NCBI GenBank assembly: GCA_900073065.1
Contig: FJOG01000006.1
Span: 2,104,411-2,168,410 of the forward strand
Length of the DNA stretch: 64,000 nt
DNA from: Phialocephala subalpina
Taxonomy: Eukaryota > Ascomycota > Leotiomycetes > Helotiales > Mollisiaceae
Reading direction: 5' to 3'
Shown here: in pieces, positions 45,511-56,930 of the stretch
Position numbering within the stretch: the stretch's first letter is position 1
Layout of the letters: each line of letters begins with the position of its first letter
The notes under the pieces: model-generated
Seen by the model: the letters and a program-made list of their open reading frames with translations, nothing else
Database searches by the model: none
What the model was told of the DNA's origin: nothing
Program-made: the position numbers and the translations under genes

Positions 45511-47513
45511 TCAAACCAGTTCGATCGGCATCCTCTCACTGTGTTCCAGGAAAAGACCTCGAATTCCTGGACACCGACCGAGTCCTATTCTTCTCCAAGA
45601 TCCAACATTTTCCAGATCCGGCACGACGACCAAGAAGTACTTCCAACTGGGGTACGTGAACCCGAATTTACGTTCGAGGTCGTCTTCTCGCTCATATTTC
45701 TGAGGACGAATATCCCAATTAGCAACGAAGAGACCTCGACATATCGTCCCGGATGGGTACACTGCGTCCGAGTCATCAAGGAACACGTCGACCTTGCATG
45801 CAGTGTTATCGGAGATGGTGACACCTGATTCATCCTGTAGCAGTTGGAGGGTCTCGAAGTCCGCCTCCACAGTGAGGGAAGCATGCACAACTTCTCCCAT
45901 AGGGTTATTTTCGTCTTTGAGGGTAACATCGCAGCCAATAAACTTGATGTCCCGATGAGGAGAATATCTTGGAGAAGAACGCGAATTTGTGATACCGACA
46001 TACAAGACGGGAAGGCACGATGAAGCCCACGACCAAGATGGGCCAGAAATCTCAGACTTCGCGTGTCGACTCTGGCTTTGGGTCCGATCAATGTACCAGA
46101 GCAACCCGTCTCGAAGATCTTCTTGCCAAAGTCCTGCCATATATGAGTATCCAGTGTTGGCTCGGAAGATGGAAGCGAGACCGGATAGCGCTGGCAACTT
46201 GTCTGTCGGCTTCGTCAAATAACAACGGGTGTACTCGACCACGATGATATGCCAATCTGAAGGAGGCGATAAAGGCATCGAAGGAGACTCTCCGCGAGGA
46301 AGAATGAGACAATTCTTGACGTCAGGGCATTCGTAACTTGTGTACGAATATTCGGATGGCCGGTAGGGCTTGATCCTTGAGCTTCCTTCTCTAGTAGTGC
46401 AGGCCAGGCATTCCCAGAATATCTCTTCTTTGCTATAGAACAAGATTCGAGGGGAAAGCAGTCTCTCCTGAAGCGCCCAAGCTCTGTGGCATAACGCTGA
46501 TCGTTGGAACACAGCATGCTTGCTTCCAAGGGCTGGAGACTCGAGCTCTGCCACTACAACATCCTTCCCAGATGCCCGAGTTCTTCGCGAAAGGATACTT
46601 TGATTGCAGTCAGTGGCATCCAGAACAAACAAGGTCAGGTACGCATATCGATACACGTTCCCCATCTTCGAAGCTTCTCGCGCCCAGTCTTCTTCGGAGT
46701 CTTGGATAATGCACAATGAATCAATCCAAAGATACTTGATCCCCAGTTTTCGTGTGATGAAGACAGCATCCTGGAACATATCCGGCAGTGAATAGAAGGG
46801 AATCTCTCGAAGGCGGTCCTCGAGTGTTGCTATTGTAGTGATCAAAGGCTGAGCGTTCCCCCAGCAGTGGCTCAAAGTAACGTACGGCTCGGCAATGCCA
46901 TTGCAGAGGTGGAGTCGCGGAGCTAGCCCACTCACATCGATTACTCGTGTTGGAGAGAACTTTTGTTCGCCTTGGTAACAATGATGGTCTTGAATGCAGA
47001 GATTGAGCCAGCCGTAGATGAGTTTGAAGGTGGCTTCCGAGGAGGGATTCTCCTGTAAAGCACGTGGCTGCAAGCCATACACAAACTGATAATAATCTGG
47101 TCTCGTCAGATGCGTCCGAAATCTTCCCAAATGAGCTCACCTGAAACCTTCAGCTCATCAAGATATCCGCTCGCTGTGGTTGTATTGTCCACAAACCAAA
47201 GCAGCAAATGAGGGATTCTCGCCATCTGCAACTCCACTTGATTAGTCAAGTCTGGAGGCTTAGCCTGATCTTGTAGGGCAATCCCCAATTGATAGTCAAC
47301 AGCTTGACAGAGCCAACATCCTTTCGCGGCAGAAGACCTCAGTCGTTTGTAGGTCGCATGATGTTTGGGCTTTCCCCGGGCTCGATATTTGAGAGCCTTG
47401 CATCTCCAGCACAGCTTCAGCCCGATGACTGGTCGTTTGTATCCTCTGATGAGAGATTGTTCGAAGTCTGGAGATAGGTAATTGAGGAGGGACTGGATGC
47501 AGTTCATTGTCAT
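45511..47513 (-). CDS. HET-domain protein, full length
   Basis: Two exons, 47513-47141 and 47096-45511, joined in phase 1 (KVS then DYYQFVYGL), give 652 residues. The N-terminus holds a Cys-rich lead (LCWRCKAL, GCWLCQAV) typical of this class. The HET domain follows: YVTLSHCWGN near residue 200, the D..F.DAV..T..LGI+YLWIDSLCIIQD block, then MGNVYRYAYLTL. Further on are RAWALQERLLSPRILFYSKEEIFWEC, TDKLPALSGLAS, YMAGLWQEDLRDGLLWY and PSWSWASS. This is the large, common HET architecture and no domain is missing. The gene at the left window edge shares the same C-terminal layout. Role: probable non-self recognition. Confidence 0.92.
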
Positions 47514-48069
47514 CGGCTTGATGTGAGCTGTTTATGGCTTTGTTGAGGCTTTGACGTCGAGATGAGGTTTGAAGTGAGGCTGAGCAGTCACACCAGATCT
47601 AGGTCATCTGCATCCTGCGGTACAACGCTACATCGTAACGCCGTGCTGTGTAGCCTGTCGTGCTTGCGTGCAGTACTGCTAATTCTTGCTGTGAGAGGAG
47701 AGATAATAAATTTGAGATAAATGGGGAAAGAGAAGGTTGGTGTTTTCAAAGCAGAAAGCACGGCCTTGAAGTCGGCGCTGTCACCGACTTCCTTCCCTAA
47801 AGCGCTTCGGCACTTGGCGGGGGACGTCGCATAGTTCAGCGCTTGGAGCGCTGTAATTTTAGTGGACGAACCACTGCGTCCTCATCTACTAACCCTAAAA
47901 AAAGGCGGCCCATATGAGCGCTCTGTCCAAAAATAATAAACTCACGATTGTACCAACAAAGGAATTTATAAATAATGCAAACATAATTCATCTTCAATTT
48001 CAGTAGCTTCTCAAGAAGCATCGTCGAAGACTACAGCCATTTTGGAAAGAGGGAGGGTGCGAAAATACA
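47514..48069. other. intergenic
   Basis: Promoter side of the HET gene; no feature recognised before the rDNA-like segment. Confidence 0.4.
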
Positions 48070-48183
48070 GAATTGTTTGCACAGGACGCGGGGAGGCGCT
48101 CCCTGTGAAAGTGGTTGTGCAACAGAGCTTCCCAAGAGTAAAGCTGCATAAGACTAGGATTTATAATTAAGTCGAATATAGTC
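48070..48183 (+). other. group I intron-like 3' core next to 18S sequence
   Basis: Directly before the 18S block are short helices in the order expected of a group I core. A hairpin GGGAG-GCG-CTCCC (48091-48103) is bracketed by CACAG/CTGTG, TTTGCAC (48076) faces GTGCAAC (48117), AGCTT/AAGCT (48126/48141) form another stem, and GACTA at 48152 can pair with TAGTC at 48179 as the conserved P7. The junction with GCAGCCGCGG lies at the well-known S516 insertion site of rDNA introns. No full intron or 5' exon is present and the distance between the P7 strands is short, so this is a truncated or aberrant copy at best. Confidence 0.42.
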
Positions 48184-48277
48184 GGCGAGCAGCCGCGGTA
48201 ATTCCAGCTCCAATAGCGTATATCAAAGTTGTGAAAGTTAAAAAGCTCGTAGTTGAACCTTGGGCCCTGGCTCTCTT
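48184..48277 (+). rRNA. 18S (SSU) rRNA fragment, part 1
   Basis: Contains the universally conserved GCAGCCGCGGTAATTCCAGC (48189-48208), then CTCCAATAGCGTATAT.AAAGTTGT, AGTTAAAAAGCTCGTAGTTG and AACCTTGGGCC.TGGCT, which is the run into the V4 region of fungal 18S. Small differences from consensus and the missing rest of the gene mark it as a dispersed fragment, not a functional rDNA unit. Confidence 0.93.
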
Positions 48278-49115
48278 CCCTAGAGAAGCACGCTCCGGAC
48301 TTTCTCCTCGCAAAAAGACTGAGGGCACAGACAGCTCAGGAGGCCTTCTGACTGGGTGCGCTCACTTGCGACTGGGTCTCGTGAAGAAGAGAGACGGGGG
48401 TGAGCAGGGAGCAGTTCTGAGGCTCGGCTACAGCGTGGGGAGAAGTAAGGCTCAGGTGTCATCAAAAAAACTGCATTGATATTAATAGACCTACTCGTCA
48501 TTTACCACTAGCCACATTGGCTTTTCCCACTTCCCAAGAGTCAAGACCCGTCGGCTAGTCTACTAGTCTGCCAGTCCTCCCATTGTGTCTTCCTAACCTT
48601 TGTCCTTTTAGCCTCCGTATTCTCAGCCTCTATCCTCTCATCCTCTGTCTCTTTAAAGGATAGCGTATGCTTGCCTGTTCGAGAGTTAGTTATAAGCTAA
48701 AAGAGATAAAGGGATAAGGAGAGAAAGAAGACTCACACTGTAAATAAGAAGGAAGGGAAAGAAAAGGACTTTGAGAAAATTTATCTCTCAAATCTGTAGT
48801 TAAACGGCCAACTCTTAGCCGCTAGGCCTGTAAGTGAAGGCCCAGCAAGGGTCTAACATGGCCAACAAAGCTAGCTCACAAGACCCCGAAGCATTCCGAA
48901 AGCGAAAGGCCCCACAAGGGCTCGGAAGTTCCTCGGGAGAGTCAAAGAAGCTCCCAACCCCTGCTATGCCAAGGCATAAATCCCTACAAGGCCCCTTGAC
49001 GCTGGCTCGAAGCCCAAGTGATGCGCTACAAGGGCTCAGAGTAGGTGTTTTCGAGCTCTTTGGTTGGTCCTTTCAACAGTCCGGAGTGAGAGTCCGGAGC
49101 GTTGCTTTCGTAGGG
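48278..49115. mobile_element. 838-bp TIR element inserted in the 18S fragment
   Basis: The ends are inverted repeats of about 25 bp: CCCTAGAGAAGC then ACGCTCCGGACT on the left (48278-48301), and the complement AGTCCGGAGCGT...TAGGG on the right (49091-49115), with a second GTCCGGAG word just inside. The trinucleotide CTT lies outside each end (48275-48277, 49116-49118), a possible target duplication. The 18S sequence stops at the left edge and resumes at the right edge. The interior is not AT-rich and has one unmatched frame at 48834-49199 running out of the element. No transposase seen. Confidence 0.65.
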
Positions 49116-49199
49116 CTTCCTGGTTTCCCGGTCCGCTTCACTGCGTGCACTTGTTCAACCAGGGTCTTTCCTTCTGAGGAGCCGTATGTCTTTCACTGA
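49116..49199 (+). rRNA. 18S (SSU) rRNA fragment, part 2
   Basis: Resumes the V4 region: CCCGGTCCGC.TCAC.GCGTGCAC, then GGG.CTTTCCTTCTG.GGAGCCG.ATG and TTTCACTG. Several positions show T where the fungal consensus has C. Similarity ends at about 49199, where unrelated DNA begins. Confidence 0.88.
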
Positions 49200-49693
49200 G
49201 TTTATCAAGTATAACCGTTATAAGAGTAAAATACAAGCAATCTATACCTCTTTTTCGTGACCCAACTTCGACTCAAACTCAGCACACGGCCGAAGGTTCG
49301 AGAGGCTCGCTCGCAGAAGCGAGTTCTTCGACGAGTAATAACCGGTAAGATGGTGACCAATACTATTATCCCACAAAATGCAATCACCTTCGCATAGGAC
49401 CTCATCTGATCGTGGTTGGTAGTAATCATATATATTGCAGGCGGGAAGGCCACGTATACAAATTCATTCTGACTTGGTTGGTGAAGGTAGGTACATGTAG
49501 GTAAACAGTCGTAAAAAGGGTGGCTGGGTCACCCAGGCTATAATGCAAGTCGATACAATCATTCCATGGGGTGCCTGATGCCGTCAAAATCTGCAATCTG
49601 TATATGCACCCCAAACTCCATGACAATGCAAACGCAATTCACTCTCTAGCCTCGTCCTGGTGTCGACCCATATGAATCGAGCTCAAAGCCTTT
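49200..49693. other. intergenic, nothing recognised
   Basis: No further rRNA sequence follows. Short unmatched minus-strand frames only. Confidence 0.4.
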
Positions 49694-50342
49694 CTAAAAT
49701 GCGAACTATTTTCAGAGAGAATGTTAGTTCATGTTTTTCTGTTCGGAGGAAGGAAGCGCAACATGAAGAGCTAGTCCCGAAACTTACAACAGTATCGGCA
49801 ACCGATCGGGATAACTGATCTCCCGGCCCTACATAGAGTTTTGCATTCTTTTTCGCCCTGTCGCTCAGTATTGTCCATGTCTGTTGTCGCACGTGCTCGA
49901 AGAAAAGGATTTCGGGATGATGTCGTTTGCCGGCGTTGTCCAGCTCGGCCATCTCAACCTTCAGTTCCGCCAACTCAACACTGCACACTCTCAATAACTC
50001 CTCATGCGCATATGCGATTCTCTTCCAAGTGAGTGTCCACGCTACGAGCTCCCTTGGTCCAAGATGAAAGTCGCCGTTCATGTCACGTGGAATCCAATTC
50101 ACGGCCCTTTCCGCTTTCTGCAACGCATCCCGAATCTTCTGCAGCTGTCTGTCCAACTCAACACCTTTGCCCTTTGAACAAAACGTCGTTCCGCGAATTG
50201 ATTCAACTTTCTTGAAGTTGTCGACAACGATGGCAAGGATCGTCCGGTAGACATTGATCTCATAAGGAGCGGCGTGGAGCGTACCCCCGAGTCTAAGGAC
50301 TGCTGCAAGGAAGAGACAGAGAGAGAAGATGTCGGTAGCCAT
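49694..50342 (-). CDS. secreted hypothetical protein
   Basis: Exon 1 (50342-49788) and a tiny last exon (49705-49694, FAF and stop) are joined by an intron with a GTAAGT donor and a CTAAC branch point; total 188 residues. Residues 1-23 look like a signal peptide (IFSLCLFLAAVLRLGGTLHA). The mature part is helical, with VYRTILAIVVDNFKKV, LDRQLQKIRDALQKAERAVNWI and a long helix RVCSVELAELKVEMAELD. Only one or two Cys. No family recognised. An upstream in-frame alternative start at 50384 is not ATG. Confidence 0.55.
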
Positions 50343-51289
50343 CAAACGATAGTTTTCTGGGGTAGATTTGCAGGGAGACGGCAAAAAGAAAATATTTAAC
50401 TCACCTTGAATATCATTGCGGGATATCTATCATCGTGAGATGGCATGCATGCGCAAATCATGTTGGGATTATTTCGGGGCGAACCACTGCGAATAGTATT
50501 CAACTTGCACGCCCAGTGCATCCTAGCGACCCCATTCAACACCAACCACGCAATGCCCAGCCACGCAATGCCCAGCACGCCTTGGACTTCTCGGATTACC
50601 TATTTGGTATCTATTTTCTAGCGGCAAAGTCAGTACACTTTTTACGAGCTTCAAACTTCAATCCGAACAAAACATTGCTAAGTTTATATCTTCATTATTT
50701 CTATTCTGTATTGCACAACAGAGCCGATTCCTTTCGCACGCGCAGCCCCGCTCTCCATTCAGACGACAATAACACTAGAGTATTGACCGAATTCAATGAG
50801 TCACGAATTATTGTATCACGCACTTGGTCATCTTTGGGCAGCGTTCAAGCTCATACGAGTCATTCTGCTCAATATTCAGTGGTCAAGCCCGTACCGGAAG
50901 CTCAGCTACGTCAGTCAGCGACAGCAGAACTATTGTCGCGTTGGCACCAAAGGAGAGACTAGCTTGTTGAGGTTCCATGGGTAGCAGTATCCCAATACAC
51001 CAAACCTCGAATCCCATGCGAAAGAAACCGATTTCGTCTCGGAAGGAATCGACGCCCATGTTTTTGCCAATCGGAAGAATTATGAAGAGCCAATAAGACA
51101 TAAGTGGCGAGGTGGGGGAATTCTGCCTCGCCTTAATCGTTGTCAGCAATCAAGATGCGGGGTCTGACCCAGTCATTCCAGTGTCTGGCAGACACTGTCT
51201 GCGGAGCCAGAGCCAGGTGAGAAGTTTTGGTTGGACACTCTTCAAGGATACCCATACTGTAATCTCGAAAACAAACGAAGCTTGGCCGC
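50343..51289. other. intergenic with a short tandem repeat
   Basis: Near 50540-50575 the word CCACGCAATGCCCAG occurs twice in a row. No supported gene; the several frames here overlap and lack motifs. Confidence 0.4.
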
Positions 51290-52792
51290 GTTGGCATGTG
51301 GGCTGTGAGGAGATGTCATCGAGACTTGAAAACTGGTCATTCCAACACGAAGGAGGAAACAGACCCCGATATTGATACAGATCTTCCTCACAACAAACTT
51401 CTAGAGAATTTGATCTTGACCTTGGATTCCGATGATGAGACTGTTCACATCATCGATGATATTGTTGAGGAAGCTACTTCGCTTATAGGCTCATCGAAAA
51501 GCAGACTGAGGCGTTGTCGTTCCGGAACTAGTTGATTAGGAAGTACAGAGCGAACTCTTCTACTGGATTTCGGTGTGGATCACAACTTAAGAAGCTCTCT
51601 CGACTCTGACTACCTCGACAACTTGTCAGTTTCGTCTTTGGCCTCGTCAGCAAGTACAGGTACCTTGGGGTTGTCGCCCTGTGCAAACTTGGATGATATA
51701 GAAGAAGAAAACTATGCGACCCATACTCGGAGGACCACCGGCAAGCGTCGATGTGAGAACGCAACATCATATTATTGTCTCTTCTACTTCCAACCTTTTG
51801 GATCCCGGGTCGAGTGGGAGGACCATGAAGAATCACAGTATCTTGACATTTAGAAAGATTGGATATGTATGCCTTGGGGTGCTACCGAGAGACAGGAGAA
51901 TGGCCATAAGGTTGTGTCTTTTGCGATCTCGTTGATCAAGTTCGTCACATTGCTCACAACACAACGATGAGCTTTGCTTCATACATCCGTGACCCGTCGA
52001 ACATATAGCCACAAGGCTGATTTTGAAGAACATCTTCGGGATGTCCACAACCAATACAGGCATTTTCAGCAGAGGATGACGATTGGTACTAGTAGTGCAG
52101 TTTCTGTGAGCGTTCGCTAGTTGGATGGGAGGATTGATCAAGACACATTGGCCGTCACTTCACGGAAGGGCTTTCTATGGCGGCTTGGGATCCAGTCGTA
52201 CCGTCAGGTCGATAGAAGCACGGACATCGCTGTTAACTGGTCACCACCGATTGAGATGGATCGAAGAAAACTACTGGTTGTGCAGGCGGAGTTCAATGAT
52301 AGGTACGCTTACTATTGCCGCAGAGAATATAATTTTATCACTGGCTAATCATGTTAGCGTCTCTAATGAACTTGGCAGTCTATTAAGTTGTAACTATAGG
52401 AGGATGAACTTCCTTGACGAAGTAGATGGCAGTCGACTCGAGAAGCTTTGGCACTTACCCCATAACGTATAGTGCTGCCCCACCAAGAACGATATCAGAA
52501 CAGCAACACTCTTCAAGAGGTCCACTCGCCGCATTCCTCTTCCCCAACACTACATCGTCCTCGATATCAAAAGCGAATGTTGTCCTTGCTGCTGCGAATA
52601 TGCAGAGGGCATTTTCTATGATCTTGATGAGGATATCGATGAGTGTGTTGGAGACTGGGAAGTTCGTATCGAATATCTGGGATCAGAGTATGGTTTCGAT
52701 AAGTGTTCGACTGGTCTTATATTTTACCGGCCTGATCAATTCCTTCTTCACTTGGTAGGATGCCACAACATGAAGCTCAGCAACTGAACGAA
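51290..52792 (+). pseudogene. C2H2 zinc-finger protein, degenerate
   Basis: An acidic region (LILTLDSDDETVHIIDD, LDDIEEENY) leads into YYCLFYFQPFGSRVEWEDHE, ESQYL, the place of a C-x2-C...H-x4-H finger whose second Cys and last His both read Tyr. Next come DI*KDWICMPWG with TAG at 51851-51853, then in shifted frames SSSHCSQHNDELCF, DFEEHLRDVHNQYRHFQQR, RHIGRHFTEGLSMAAWDP and, at 52470-52792, CCPCCCEYAEG...WEVRIEYLGSEYGFDKC...FYRPDQFLLHLVGCHN. The order matches the multi-finger fungal C2H2 proteins with ICMPWG and HLRDVH blocks. At least two frame changes and three stops make it a pseudogene. Confidence 0.72.
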
Positions 52793-53432
52793 GGAAATCA
52801 TGGCTTCTTGCAAGAGGGGAACATCTGTATCAGCTGCTAAGAAAATCTCCAATAATCTTAATGGCGTTAAAGCTGAGTGATGTGTAGATACGTACTATAA
52901 TTTGTAACAGTAGGAGATAAGACTGTCGTGAGATGCTGTAAGCATGAGTAGGTAATTCTTTTGGTGCACTGGTTTACACGAATTCGAAGATGGTGCGACT
53001 CAAAGGGATAGAAATCTTATCGAAATGCTCACTTGAGACTACATCCAGTTTCTTGGACAGTGTCTTCAACTTCAAGAGTCCAAAAACAATTCGTAATGCT
53101 CTCACGGACCTCTGATTGGGCTGCCGCATTAGGCGCCAGGCCCCCCACTTTCGGACCGACTGCTTTGCCCCTCCACCCCACGATTGACTCGTATTATCTC
53201 TTCCATGTCTTCCTTATTGATATAAACAAGAGTAAGTGCGATTGCAAGGGGAGATTAAATTGTCTTCGTTTTCTACCTTGCGGAATATTGTCAGAACGCA
53301 AGACGCCTCAGCTTTGTTGACTAGTGTCGTGCAACCAAAGCATATCCCATAATTGCTTTTGTTTATCCCAGCGTACGCCGTCCAAATACACAGCGTATGG
53401 GTGTGGATAGCCTCCAAAATCAGAACAATTTG
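52793..53432. other. intergenic, nothing recognised
   Basis: No gene or repeat seen between the C2H2 relic and the next gene. Confidence 0.4.
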
Positions 53433-54247
53433 TCAATTGATCATAAACGTTTGGCTTGCCACGACCTGTTGTCCATCTTTGAAGAGCGCTGGAACCAGAA
53501 CAATATATCCCTCCTCCTCCGGTGAGCCAAATTGCCACTCCGAAGTATGATTCTCTATATCCCGTCGTAGCTTGTTGCCAAGTTTGCATAGGCTTTTGAG
53601 GTGATCGAGTCGTTCGTTGTCCGAGTTTGCGAATACTTCCAAATCGTCTGCTATTTCGCGAGCGATGTCGGTTATGTCTGGCGTACTTGATTTTGTCAGC
53701 TGAGTTCAGCTCTGATGTCAGATTCTTGACTCTACCTATCTCTTCCAACCATTATTATATCGTTTATGACTCTTTGGATAATAAATCTGCGAAGGGCGTG
53801 TTGCCTCGTTCGTGTATTGTCCAGATCCTCTGATATACCCGAATATGCAGATTCGACTAGTGGGTAGTAGAAAGTCGTTATATGCTGATCGATGAAAGTA
53901 CTTAATTCTGCGAGGCGTCTGAGTATTGTTCGATCTTCTGTATGCTCGTGTTCTTGAATTGTTGGGAATTCGCGTCTTGGTCGGTCTCCTCTGGTATGCG
54001 ACTCTCGATGCGAGCTGCGCCTTCCACCCGCCGATGAACTTTCGGGTCTGCGATGCGACTTAGGTCTGGGATCTCCCGATGAAGTGTGAGAACGATGCTT
54101 AGTTCGTGGACGATCCGCAGCTGTAGGAAGACGAGCAGCTGTACGTGGTCGAGGAGCAGACGACTCGGCGCGGGGTCGCTCTAGCTCTATGTTTACTGGA
54201 TGCGAAGGTCCTGTAGTCTCTTCGGACTTGCCGCCAGGCCCACACAT
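53433..54247 (-). CDS. hypothetical protein with disordered Arg/Ser-rich N-terminus
   Basis: Two exons, 54247-53736 and 53685-53433, joined in phase 2 (VGRDS then TPDITDIAREIADD), give 254 residues. The N-terminal 90 residues are Arg/Ser/Pro-rich and disordered. The C-terminal part is helical and conserved-looking: LAELSTFIDQHITTFYY, TRTRQHALRRFIIQRVINDII, NERLDHLKSLCKLGNKLRRDI and SEWQFGSPEEEGYIVLVPALFKDGQ. This pattern recurs in uncharacterised ascomycete proteins. No enzyme motif, signal peptide or helix spanning the membrane. The donor is a weak GTAGAG. Intact as modelled. Confidence 0.62.
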
Positions 54248-54884
54248 TTATTTCAGTGGACCAATTGACGTCCTAGCAGGCGTTATTGGTGATTATTTCG
54301 AAGGCGTTTGTTCCCATCTCTCCCTCCCCCAGTTTTTTTTTCCTTCTCCGTTACCAATGCGCAAGAAACCTGAATTATCTGGCCCCCAAGCCAGGCCCCC
54401 GGAGTTCCACATGAACGACGGTAGGGTGTACTATCCTCTAAGCAAAACTAGTACAGACATTAATGAGCTGTCGGTATCCTCTCTGAATTGAGTCTTTGCA
54501 TTTGTAGAGGAGCTGCGCATACATAGAAATAATCTTCTCAAATTTTGGGGTCTGGTACGATACCTTTCATGCATGAGGCCGTTCTTCTGCGCACGCAGAT
54601 TCCTTTTGAAGTGAAATGCCATTTGGGAAATCGTCGTCTTCATGTGGAACGATCTGTGTAACATATAGGCCGATAGATCTTTCAATTAGCCAATCATGTC
54701 AATTAACCGATCGTGTCAATTGGCCAATCATGTAAAGACCGAAGCACGGATCACCGCGTGCACCGCGTGGGGTTTGGCCGAAAGGCGCGTGAATCGATCC
54801 AATGGCAATCGATTAAAATGGCGATAGGCTACAAGGTATCAACATACACAACTCAGCCCCTACAAGCCAGCTGCGCTAGGGTGG
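54248..54884. other. intergenic with three 17-bp tandem repeats
   Basis: At 54684-54734 three 17-bp units of the form AATTrrCCrATCrTGTC follow one another. Otherwise nothing is recognised before the AT-rich repeats. Confidence 0.55.
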
Positions 54885-55760
54885 AGGGGGCTTTAGACCC
54901 CCACCCGCTGAAAATCACGTGGTTGGAGTGTGGGGGGTTCGGGCAGGTGGAAAAAAAAGTTGGAATCGAGTTTCAAGTTTAAAAATTAAAAATTAAGAAT
55001 TAAAATCTTTAAAAATAATTCTTTTAATTTACTATTTTTAAAATTGAGATTTATATTATATGCATTAGACTAACCTTTTATAGCTAGCTCTGTTTATAGT
55101 CTGCAAAATATAGAAGTGAAAATAGCAATGTTTTCAAATTCGCGATTTGATTGGCCGAAAAAAACTATTATGCCTCAGGCAGTTAAGGCAGCCCGCCAAA
55201 GGAACACCAAAATCACGACATTTCGGTTTTTACTTTACGAGCCCGCATCGTAATTATTCTCTTATAGAATCTTATAATAAGTTTATATATGAAAAGCTCT
55301 CAATTAATAGAGCATTTTCGTAACTAAGCTTAAATTAATCTGTCTTTTAGTTCTTTTAATATTTGTAGTTAAAGTTAGAATCGATATGTCGATTGATTTT
55401 CTCCAAGGCAAATTCTATTGGGCGGCATATCGATCGCAACTTCAAACGTAAATATCAAAGAAACTAAAAGACAGACTAGTTTAAGCCCGATTGCGCAAAT
55501 ATTCTTTTAATTGAGAGCTATTCATATATAAACTTATCGTAAAATTCTATAAGAGAATAAATACAATGCGGGCTCGTAAAGTCGAAAGCTCAATGCGACT
55601 AGTATTTTAGTGAGGCTCGTCGGAGCGGTAAATCGTTTTTCCAAGCGAGTTACCTCGTTAAATGTAAGTATTAACCAATTTACTTATAACTTTAAACCCT
55701 TATAAAAGACGCAATTTAAAAGCTAATAACTTAAAAAGTATATCATTAAATAGAGAAAAG
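54885..55760. repeat. dispersed repeat, copy A (less mutated), with internal hairpin
   Basis: Matches copy B at 55984-56930 along its length: GCTTTA.ACCC at the start, GCTGAAAATCACGTGGTT, TTTCAAGTTTAAAAATTAAAA, and the TTAAAAAGTATAT.ATTAAATA end. Between 55232 and 55592 it folds into a large imperfect palindrome (TTTACGAGCCCGCATCG on one side, CGGGCTCGTAAA on the other; TCTGTCTTTTAGTT against AACTAAAAGACAGA). It is non-coding. Confidence 0.78.
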
Positions 55761-55983
55761 GTAGCCCCCCGCAGGGGCGCCCTTGCGAGGCCTGCGGAGC
55801 AAAATGCCAAAGCGTAGAAACGAGAGAAGATAGGGGAGCGCTTATGAAATACGAGCCGCGCTAGGGCCCTACTTGAACGAGGAACAAAGCGATGGCATTT
55901 TTAAACCTTTTTGCGATAATTATTTACGCAATAAATTTAATGATTTTATAGATTAATAATTATTTAGCGTAATGCAAAGTAAA

Positions 55984-56930
55984 AGGGGCTTTAAACCCTT
56001 ATTCGCTGAAAATCACGTGGTTAAAATATAAGGGTTCGTACAAATGAGAAATCAAAGTTCATTTCGAGTTTCAAGTTTAAAAATTAAAAATTACTAATTA
56101 AACTTTTTTAAAAAGATTTGTTTTAATTTATTCTCTTTAAAATTAAGTTTTATATTATATATATTAAATTAATTATTTATAATTAATTTTATTTATAGTT
56201 TACAAAATATAAAAGTAAATAACTCGATATTTAATTCTTATCGAAATGATTAGTTTAAATAAGGTCGAAAAAAAACCCCAAATACCTTAGGTATTTAAAC
56301 CGATAAAGAATACCAAAATATTAATATTTTAAATTTATTTTACGAGTTTATATCGTATTTATTCTCTTATAGAATTGTATAATAAGTTTATATATAAAAA
56401 GTTAAAATCGAAAAGAAGATTTGCGCAATTGAAATCAAATGGATATGCCTATTAATTTATATTTTATTAAGAGTAAAAACTGGAAAGCCAATGCGATTAA
56501 TTCTTCCGAGGTAAATTCTACCGGGCGGTAGCTCTTTTGGCTTACCGCCCGGCAGAATCTGCCTCGCAGAAAATCGATCGATCATATCGACTCCAACTTT
56601 GATTACAAATATCAAAGAAACTAAAAGACGGATTGATTTAAACCTAATCAAGCAAATCTTCTCTCTAATTTTAGTTTTTCAAATATAAACTTATTATAAC
56701 ATTCTATTAGAGAATAAATACGATACGAGTTTATAAAAATTAAATATTTAATGCGACCGATTTTAGTAAAGTATATCGGAGCGGCAAAACGTTTCTCCAA
56801 CTTACCGCCTAATAGAATCTACCAAACTATTTCCTTTGTATTAATTAGTATTATTATAATTTCAAACTCTTATAAAAAACGCAATTTAAAAGCTTATAAC
56901 TTAAAAAGTATATTATTAAATAAAGGAAAA
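55984..56930. repeat. dispersed repeat, copy B (more mutated)
   Basis: Direct copy of the preceding repeat with many C-to-T and G-to-A differences, for example CCCACCCGCTGAAA in A against CCTTATTCGCTGAAA here. Its palindrome spans about 56338-56737, with a GC-rich centre holding CCGGGCGGTA and TACCGCCCGG. The gradient between copies is what RIP would leave. Between the copies (55761-55983) lies a short GC-rich island. Confidence 0.75.

Noticed and set aside
48834..49199. 121-codon + frame
   Set aside because: It runs from the TIR element across its right end into 18S sequence, so it cannot be one natural protein.
54684..54734. CRISPR-like short repeats
   Set aside because: Three abutting 17-bp units have no spacers and the DNA is fungal; a simple tandem repeat fits.
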